Shown: piece by piece, positions 6,819 to 10,376 of the stretch
Position numbering within the stretch: position 1 is the first letter of the stretch
Layout: each line of letters begins with the position of its first letter
Source of the DNA: JADFUZ01 sp034430415
Lineage (GTDB): Bacteria > Chloroflexota > Dehalococcoidia > GIF9 > AB-539-J10
Assembly: GCA_034430415.1 (NCBI GenBank)
Contig: DAOUEN010000048.1
Span: 1 to 10,376, forward strand
Length of the DNA: 10,376 nt
Direction of reading: 5' to 3'
The notes under the pieces: model-generated
What the model saw: the letters and a program-made list of their open reading frames with translations, nothing else
Told to the model about the DNA's origin: nothing
Databases searched by the model: none
Program-made: the position numbers and the translations under genes

Positions 6819-7422
6819 TTGCGGCAAACCTCCTGTGCACAAGCCTTATGATAGGTGGGAGCACCATGATCACGAAAAGCAGGATAACATATTCCACAGG
6901 GATAGAGTATTCGTTCCCCACCCAGGCAAGTATGTAGTAGCGTGGGGTCCTGCCGATAAAGGTTGACAGGACATATTTCCACCGGGTGTATCCCGAGGCA
7001 ATCCCCATGATTCTGAAAGGATAGAAGGGGACTGGGCTGAAGCCCGCAAATACCATTGTCCAGAAAGGAGTCTGATTGAAGTAGCGCTCCGCGATTTTGT
7101 ACAGCCTGCTCCCCTCTTTGAATTCCATGGCCTTTCTGTGCGTGAAAGCTGTTCCCAGGACCGAGTAGTCTATCAAAGCGCTGATGCATGTTGCCACGCC
7201 ACATATGACCGCCACAGTCAGCGGAGCATACATGGCGCCATAATAGAGCACTGCCGGCTCATGTGGAAATGGTATGAAAGAGTTTGCAGAGATCGTGTAC
7301 AAGAAAAGGGCAAACAAGGCATACTTGTTCTTCAATAAGAAGAACAAGCTGACAAGCACAGGAATACCAGTAGCTAGGATGCCAGCTCGTACGAATCTAG
7401 CTCGAGCACTCTTATCTCCCAT
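6805..7422 (-). CDS. VTT-domain (DedA/TVP38/TMEM64-like) membrane protein, 205 aa
   Basis: A multi-pass inner-membrane protein of the VTT (SNARE-associated/DedA) superfamily; members act as scramblases or flippases for phospholipids or polyprenyl phosphates, or support membrane homeostasis. Counted from ATG 7422, hydrophobic segments lie near 13-30, 34-51, 62-85, 118-140, 150-168 and 174-193. The first re-entrant-loop motif is FIPFPHEP (49-56). The second is the conserved block GFSPVPFYPFRIMGIASGY (127-145), followed by TFIGRTPRYY (154-163), the diagnostic G-x-P and GRxxR pattern. The frame is open to a GTG at 7590, but the extra 56 residues are Arg-rich and unlike the family, so I prefer MGDKSARARF. 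Its ribosome site is weak (AGGA very close), so the start is uncertain. It overlaps the phosphodiesterase start by 14 bases. A role in flipping a lipid whose head group is handled by the next two enzymes is inference. Confidence 0.85.
   Translation of the reverse strand: MGDKSARARFVRAGILATGIPVLVSLFFLLKNKYALFALFLYTISANSFIPFPHEPAVLYYGAMYAPLTVAVICGVATCISALIDYSVLGTAFTHRKAMEFKEGSRLYKIAERYFNQTPFWTMVFAGFSPVPFYPFRIMGIASGYTRWKYVLSTFIGRTPRYYILAWVGNEYSIPVEYVILLFVIMVLPPIIRLVHRRFAANGSQ
6829..6834 (-). promoter_or_regulatory. Shine-Dalgarno site fixing the phosphodiesterase start
   Basis: AGGAGG on the minus strand, located upstream of ATG 6818 with a 10-base gap and inside the last codons of the VTT gene. 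A perfect site here argues for the 470-residue start over the upstream TTG at 6842 and lets ribosomes finishing the VTT gene restart on the phosphodiesterase. Confidence 0.75.
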
Positions 7423-7604
7423 TGTCCTGTATGGTGTCTTCCACCAAGCACGGCATGGCCGCCTAGTCCTCGAGTGTCTCGGCTGTGCGGCTCTCAGACT
7501 GTTCATCTGGGAGCTGTGGTATTGGAATCGAATATAACCGGGGCGGACTGCAATCCGAGCTCTGCCACAGAAACCTGCGCTGCCAGACACAATGCCAGCA
7601 ACCC

Positions 7605-7610
7605 ATTATA
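7605..7610 (-). promoter_or_regulatory. Extended -10 promoter element for the VTT operon
   Basis: On the minus strand the sequence TGCTATAAT contains a consensus -10 (TATAAT) with the TGn extension, which can work without a good -35; indeed no clear -35 is seen 16-18 bases upstream. It would start transcription near 7598, giving a leader of about 175 bases to ATG 7422, or a very short leader if the GTG at 7590 were used. It lies between the divergent VTT and J-domain genes. I could not find an equally good plus-strand promoter for the J-domain gene in 7591-7687. Confidence 0.45.
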
Positions 7611-7687
7611 GCAAGTTTGGTTCACAAATAGGTGCTCCCGGACTCCTGACATTCTGGTAAGTGACACATGGTGCTAAAATAGTAGAC

Positions 7688-8347
7688 GTGGCTAAGGATT
7701 ACTACCGCATACTGGGAGTCCCGAGGGACGCCAGCGACGACAGGATTAAGAAAGCCTACAGAAAGCTGGCTATGAAATACCATCCTGACCGCAATCCTGA
7801 TAAGCAGAAGTGGGCGAACGAGAAATTCAAAGAGATAAACGAGGCCTATGGGGTTCTTGGCGACCCGGAAAAAAAGAGGCAGTACGACCAGTTCGGCACG
7901 GTTGGGAACATAGGCGACATCTTCTCTAGCAATGCCACCAGAAGCACTTTCGAGGATGTGATGGGCGATTTTGGTGGGTCAGGCCTCGGCTTTGATTTCT
8001 TGGACAATATCTTCGGTGATGCCCTCAAGGGTAGAGGGTATTCTTTCTCCTTCAGGAATTTCGGCCGACCAGGAGAAATAAGGTTTGGAGGCCCGGCTGG
8101 AGAGAGGATCAGTCTAGATGACCTATTCGGCAGGGTGCAGAGGTCCAGCGATGTCCGTTATGAGCTGTTCATCACCGCAGACGAAGCTGCGAAGGGCACA
8201 AAGAAGCGGCTGACCAGAAACGGAAGGAGACTTGAAGTGAAGATCCCCGCTGGGGTAAATAGGGGTAGCTTGGTCAGATTAAAGAATGCCTGCCAGGTAA
8301 CGGATGGTCGTCAGGGCGACATAGTCGTTCAAATCAACATCAAGTAG
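7688..8347 (+). CDS. Short J-domain co-chaperone (DnaJ/CbpA-like, no zinc finger), 219 aa
   Basis: An Hsp40-type partner of DnaK (Hsp70), which stimulates DnaK ATPase through its J domain. The J domain spans about 3-69: KDYYRILGVPRDAS, helix II with KKAYRKLAMKYHPD, the HPD motif at 32-34, and the closing YDQFG (66-70). A Gly/Phe-rich linker follows (about 71-148, for example FGGSGLGFDFLDNIFG). Residues 156-219 match only the first C-terminal beta domain of DnaJ/CbpA (ITADEAAKGTKKR, RLEVKIPAGVNRGSLVRL). There are no CxxCxGxG zinc repeats, no second C-terminal domain and no dimerisation tail, so it is about 80 residues shorter than CbpA. I start at GTG 7688 (VAKDYYRILGV, typical of the family); GTG 7661 in frame would add nine residues. 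Neither has a clear ribosome site. The TGS GTPase gene starts 3 nt after its stop. Confidence 0.9.
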   Translation: MAKDYYRILGVPRDASDDRIKKAYRKLAMKYHPDRNPDKQKWANEKFKEINEAYGVLGDPEKKRQYDQFGTVGNIGDIFSSNATRSTFEDVMGDFGGSGLGFDFLDNIFGDALKGRGYSFSFRNFGRPGEIRFGGPAGERISLDDLFGRVQRSSDVRYELFITADEAAKGTKKRLTRNGRRLEVKIPAGVNRGSLVRLKNACQVTDGRQGDIVVQINIK

Positions 8348-8350
8348 AGC

Positions 8351-9331
8351 ATGCCAGCAAATCTGCCGCCACAATACTTCGAAGCTGAGAGACGCCTTCG
8401 CACAGCCAAAGACCCTGAGGAGAAGATCGAAGCTTTGCAGGCCATGCTGGCCATAATGCCCAAGCACAAGGGCACCGACAGACTCCACGGGGGACTGAGA
8501 CGGAAGATTGCCAAGCTATCCGAGGAGGCAGAGAGAAAATACGCTACAGCTCGAAGGGCTGGCTTCAGCATAAGAAGGGAAGGTGCTGGACAAGTAATGC
8601 TCGTAGGTCCGGCCAATGCGGGCAAATCACAGCTATTAGCCGCGGTTACTGAGGCTTCTCCCGAGATAGCTCCATACCAGTTCACCACCAAGACTCCCAT
8701 ACCGGGGATGATGAAATTCGAGGATATCCATATCCAGCTAGTGGACACGCCACCTATAGGGCACAGAAATGTGCGGATGTTGCTGGGCAATTCGCTCAGA
8801 GGTGCTGACCTGATTGCCATTGTGGTGGACCTGGCTACTGGACCGATAATCCAGGTAGTGGCCACCCTTGAGGCACTCGCAGAGGCGAGGATAGAGCCGT
8901 CAGTGCGCGGGGCCCGCGAATCAGCCACAGAAAGCTATTGCAGGGAAATGCTAATTATTGGCAACAAGAGTGACTCGGGAAATGCCAATCACAACCTGCG
9001 GCAACTTACTGAGCAGTACGCCAACCTATTCCCCATTGTCTCCATTTCTGCCAAGGAGAAAAGCGGCCTCGAAGAGCTCAAGAGAGCCATTTTCGAAGCT
9101 CTCGACATATTACGGGTCTACACCAAGGCTCCAGGAACGAGGGCCGACCTGAGCCAACCCGTGATTCTGAAGAGGGGAAGTACCATAGGAGATGCCGCCG
9201 CAGCCATCCACAAGGACTTCAAGAAGGAGCTCAAATATGCGCTGCTATGGGGATCGGGCAAGTATAACGGGCAGAGTGTGAGCAAGTCACATGTATTGCA
9301 AGACAGAGATGTAGTTGAGTTCCATGTGTAG
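8351..9331 (+). CDS. Obg/DRG-like GTPase with C-terminal TGS domain, 326 aa
   Basis: A translation-factor-related P-loop GTPase of the Obg/DRG branch. Residues 1-75 form a charged helical region; PKHKGTDRLHGGLRRKIAKL (37-56) resembles the N-terminal helices of DRG proteins. G1 is GPANAGKS (86-93), G2 is FTTKTP (111-116), G3 is DTPP (132-135), G4 is NKSD (205-208) and G5 is SAKEKSG (233-239). The C-terminal TGS domain covers about 253-326 (ILKRGSTIGDAAAAIH and the closing DRDVVEFHV), an RNA- or ribosome-contacting fold in Obg/DRG and threonyl-tRNA synthetase. The G3-G4 distance (about 70 residues) leaves no room for the S5D2L insert of DRG. Pro replaces the usual Gly of the DxxG box. It follows the J-domain gene by 3 nt and has no strong ribosome site, so it is probably translated by coupling. 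Role in ribosome assembly or stress is inferred from family. Confidence 0.92.
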   Translation: MPANLPPQYFEAERRLRTAKDPEEKIEALQAMLAIMPKHKGTDRLHGGLRRKIAKLSEEAERKYATARRAGFSIRREGAGQVMLVGPANAGKSQLLAAVTEASPEIAPYQFTTKTPIPGMMKFEDIHIQLVDTPPIGHRNVRMLLGNSLRGADLIAIVVDLATGPIIQVVATLEALAEARIEPSVRGARESATESYCREMLIIGNKSDSGNANHNLRQLTEQYANLFPIVSISAKEKSGLEELKRAIFEALDILRVYTKAPGTRADLSQPVILKRGSTIGDAAAAIHKDFKKELKYALLWGSGKYNGQSVSKSHVLQDRDVVEFHV

Positions 9332-9348
9332 CTCCCTATCTCCTGCGT

Positions 9349-9390
9349 AGCATAAACCCCTTGACAATTCCCTAGAGGGTTTATTATGCT
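9349..9390 (+). promoter_or_regulatory. Promoter-like element inside an inverted repeat
   Basis: TTGACA at 9361-9366 and TATGCT at 9385-9390 with an 18-bp spacer form a plausible sigma-70 promoter reading toward the zinc-ribbon gene (TATTAT at 9382-9387 with a 15-bp spacer is an alternative -10). The element is enclosed by an inverted repeat: ATAAACCC (9352-9359) pairs with GGGTTTAT (9377-9384), and AGC (9349-9351) pairs with GCT (9388-9390) across a 3-base bulge. The repeat covers both boxes, as an operator would. It lacks a T-run, so a terminator for the upstream GTPase gene is less likely. Confidence 0.45.
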
Positions 9391-9422
9391 TGACGAGGTC
9401 GATGATAGGTATAGGTTATCGC

Positions 9423-9452
9423 ACCCCTGTGGAAGCTCTTCTGGGTTTTTTT
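9423..9452 (+). terminator. Weak terminator-like element in the leader of the zinc-ribbon gene
   Basis: A seven-T run (9446-9452) follows a poor hairpin in which ACCC (9423-9426) can pair with GGGT (9443-9446) and GAA (9432-9434) with TTC (9439-9441). It sits inside the putative leader, between the promoter-like element and the ribosome-site hairpin. It could be a late terminator for the GTPase operon or an attenuator. The stem is weak and the call is tentative. Confidence 0.25.
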
Positions 9453-9463
9453 GCAGACGTTGG

Positions 9464-9521
9464 TTGGATGACCGAAAATCTAGATAGGTATTACTGAGAT
9501 TCAAGAAAGGAGGTCATCCAA
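9464..9521 (+). promoter_or_regulatory. Inverted repeat that would sequester the ribosome site of the zinc-ribbon gene
   Basis: TTGGATGACC (9464-9473) is the exact reverse complement of GGTCATCCAA (9512-9521), with a 38-base loop; a G-U pair can add one more. The right arm contains the 3' end of the Shine-Dalgarno sequence AGGAGGT (9508-9514), the whole spacer and the A of the ATG start. In RNA, this stem would hide the translation start of the next gene, as in translational riboswitches, thermosensors or autogenous control sites. The pairing is seen directly; the regulatory meaning is inference. Confidence 0.55.
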
Positions 9522-9820
9522 TGGGTTTCACGGATAGGACGCTACAGTGTTCCGACTGTGGTGCCACATTCACCTTTACTGCTGAAGAGCAGGAGTTCTA
9601 CGCTTCCAAGGGATATGCTAACGACCCCAAACGTTGTCCTTCTTGCCGTGAGGCAAGGAGATCCCAACGTGATAGTGTTGGTGGCTATAGAGCGAGGCGC
9701 CAGATGTATCCGGCTGTCTGTGCTCAGTGTGGCAAGGAATGTGAGGTACCTTTCGAACCTCGCGAGGGCAGGCCCGTCTATTGTAGCGAGTGCTACAGCA
9801 AGAACAAGATGGCGACTTAG
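9521..9820 (+). CDS. Small double zinc-ribbon protein (CxxC-x17-CxxC), 99 aa
   Basis: A small cytoplasmic protein with eight paired cysteines in two zinc-ribbon units. The first pair group is C10-x2-C13 and C39-x2-C42 (CSDCG and CPSCR, with TFTAEEQEFYASKGY between), matching the 'probable zinc-ribbon' family common in Chloroflexota and Firmicutes. The second is C67-x2-C70 and C88-x2-C91, that is the CxxC-x17-CxxC motif (CAQCG ... VYCSECY). The linker 43-62 is rich in arginine (REARRSQRD, RARR), suggesting nucleic-acid contact, but no molecular function is established for the family. The ATG has an excellent ribosome site (AGGAGGT, 9508-9514), which lies partly inside the stem described at 9464-9521. 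It appears monocistronic, with its own promoter-like element upstream and a strong hairpin 27 bases after the stop. Confidence 0.88.
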   Translation: MGFTDRTLQCSDCGATFTFTAEEQEFYASKGYANDPKRCPSCREARRSQRDSVGGYRARRQMYPAVCAQCGKECEVPFEPREGRPVYCSECYSKNKMAT

Positions 9821-9847
9821 CGGTAGCTGGGTTGTAGCAAGAGTCAA

Positions 9848-9873
9848 TGGGGCTGGCTGGAAAGCCAGCCCCA
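9848..9873. terminator. Strong hairpin after the zinc-ribbon gene, possible bidirectional terminator
   Basis: GGGGCTGGCT (9849-9858) and AGCCAGCCCC (9863-9872) form a perfect 10-bp GC-rich stem with a GGAA loop, extended by a T-A pair (9848/9873). It lies 27 bases after the zinc-ribbon stop and about 145 bases after the end of the converging right-edge gene, so it could serve both. AAAA follows on the plus strand and there is no T-run on either strand, so a standard intrinsic terminator is not complete; it may stop or stabilise transcripts in another way. The rest of 9874-10016 shows no gene. Confidence 0.45.
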
Positions 9874-10016
9874 AAATGGTTAACGAACACACAGCAAGCA
9901 CGCAACCAGTGGATCACCAGCTTTGCTTCGGCAACAGTCGAACTCTCGCATAGGCTACGAAGTTGCTTGTGAGGTTGGGGTGATGGAGGAGTGCGCAGCC
10001 AGCGGAGATTCCTCAA

Positions 10017-10376
10017 TTAAGAGGGCATCTGCCGCACTATGCTGCCGATCATAGCTCTTGTAATGCTGGTCATGAGTTCGGGGCTCATGTACTGAAACTG
10101 GCTCCTCTCCAGTATTTGTGAAGCAAGTTGCTCCGCTATCTTGTCTGGATCGCGAGTGACTTCATACTGCTGGACAATGTAGGTCTTGAGCTTGTGGACC
10201 TCCTCCAACCCTCGTTGAAGAACGCTCTCCGCCTCAGCACCCACTAGAACCCCATGATGATCAAAGGCACACAGCCCGACGTTGTGGGCAGCCAGCTTCT
10301 TCAGCGACTCCTCATATGAAGAGAAGTCATATTGGGCCGAAGGGGAAGAGAGCCCCCAGTCATCATCCATAGGAAA
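10017..10376 (-). CDS. C-terminal part of a probable metallo-beta-lactamase-fold hydrolase (5' end outside window)
   Basis: The frame is open to the right edge, so only the last 119 codons are present (two lie before the Met at 10370). Counting from that Met, FSSYEESLKKLAAHNVGLCAFDHHGVLVG covers 16-44; its pattern (an aspartate/tyrosine helix, then a strand ending in HHG at 38-40) matches the closing metal-histidine region of metallo-beta-lactamase-fold hydrolases, where a phrase like 'GHHGVLTG' follows 'YLxSLxKL'. A long helical tail follows (45-117), with EVHKLKTYIVQQYE and DKIAEQLASQI, as in family members that carry a C-terminal helical extension. The HxHxDH motif would be outside the window. 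The Met at 10370 is unlikely to be the true start because no ribosome site is seen and the fold would be incomplete. Substrate unknown. Confidence 0.6.
   Translation of the reverse strand, partial: FPMDDDWGLSSPSAQYDFSSYEESLKKLAAHNVGLCAFDHHGVLVGAEAESVLQRGLEEVHKLKTYIVQQYEVTRDPDKIAEQLASQILERSQFQYMSPELMTSITRAMIGSIVRQMPS

Noticed and set aside
6819..6842. TTG start at 6842 for the phosphodiesterase, adding eight residues
   Set aside because: The perfect AGGAGG site at 6829-6834 would then lie inside the gene; ATG 6818 is correctly placed after it and begins with the conserved strand.
7423..7590. N-terminal extension of the VTT protein to GTG 7590
   Set aside because: The extra 56 residues are Arg-rich, lack membrane character and do not resemble the family. 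I kept it only as an alternative, since neither start has a clear ribosome site.
8329..8928. 199-codon minus-strand frame opposite the TGS GTPase
   Set aside because: The plus-strand GTPase has all G boxes and a TGS domain; the opposite frame is Ser/Ala-rich with no family motif and is a shadow.
9349..9390. Reading the ATAAACCC/GGGTTTAT repeat as an intrinsic terminator of the GTPase gene
   Set aside because: No T-run follows on either strand, and TTGACA/TATGCT fall inside it, so a promoter/operator reading fits better.
9118..9504. 128-codon minus-strand frame over the GTPase end and the following gap
   Set aside because: Half of it is antisense to the TGS domain, it has no motif, and its start sits in the leader of the zinc-ribbon gene; judged a chance frame.
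9618..10016. 132-codon minus-strand frame over the zinc-ribbon gene
   Set aside because: Antisense to a gene with clear CxxC pairs and a perfect ribosome site; no family resemblance.
1..10376. CRISPR array, tandem repeats, insertion-sequence ends or tRNA genes
   Set aside because: Reading through both strands showed no regularly spaced repeats, no terminal inverted repeats flanking a transposase, and no tRNA-like cloverleaf; nothing to support such a call.

Overview
The window looks like a chromosomal stretch of a free-living bacterium with roughly balanced base composition. My best guess is an uncultured Chloroflexota of the Dehalococcoidia type. That guess rests on family resemblance only (the short TGS-domain GTPase, the double zinc-ribbon protein, and a YggS-family gene coupled to a dapA-like gene); no ribosomal or other marker gene is present. 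I see no tRNA, rRNA, CRISPR array, transposase, integrase or phage gene.

Layout. Positions 271-3004 (minus strand) form a glycan-assembly cluster read right to left: a decayed N-terminal piece of an NAD-dependent sugar epimerase, a DPM1-like GT2 glycosyltransferase, an intact NAD-dependent epimerase whose start overlaps the stop of the glycosyltransferase (TAATG), and a second, divergent glycosyltransferase-like protein. Positions 3154-4724 (plus) are a two-gene unit: a DapA/N-acetylneuraminate lyase family aldolase and a YggS/PLPBP-family PLP protein, overlapping as TGATG. Positions 4719-7422 (minus) form a three-gene unit: a VTT (DedA/TVP38-like) membrane protein, an overlapping type I phosphodiesterase/alkaline-phosphatase superfamily enzyme, and a COG1237-type metallo-beta-lactamase-fold hydrolase. 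This unit meets the yggS gene tail to tail with a 6-bp overlap.

Positions 7688-9331 (plus) encode a short J-domain co-chaperone and, 3 nt downstream, an Obg/DRG-like GTPase with a TGS domain, a tight pair suggesting a shared translation- or proteostasis-linked role. Positions 9332-9520 hold a promoter-like element inside an inverted repeat, then a leader with a T-run and a perfect 10-bp inverted repeat that would pair with the ribosome-binding site of the next gene. That gene (9521-9820) is a 99-residue protein with two zinc-ribbon units. A strong hairpin follows, and the right edge (10017-10376, minus) carries the C-terminal part of what is probably another metallo-beta-lactamase-fold hydrolase.

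Most genes belong to known families. The points that most deserve a second look are the ribosome-site hairpin before the zinc-ribbon gene, the J-protein/TGS-GTPase pair (whose GTPase has Pro where the G3 box normally has Gly), the VTT-phosphodiesterase-hydrolase unit, the aldolase lacking the usual DHDPS tyrosine pair, and the epimerase remnant. I do not see a clearly new defence or mobile system.
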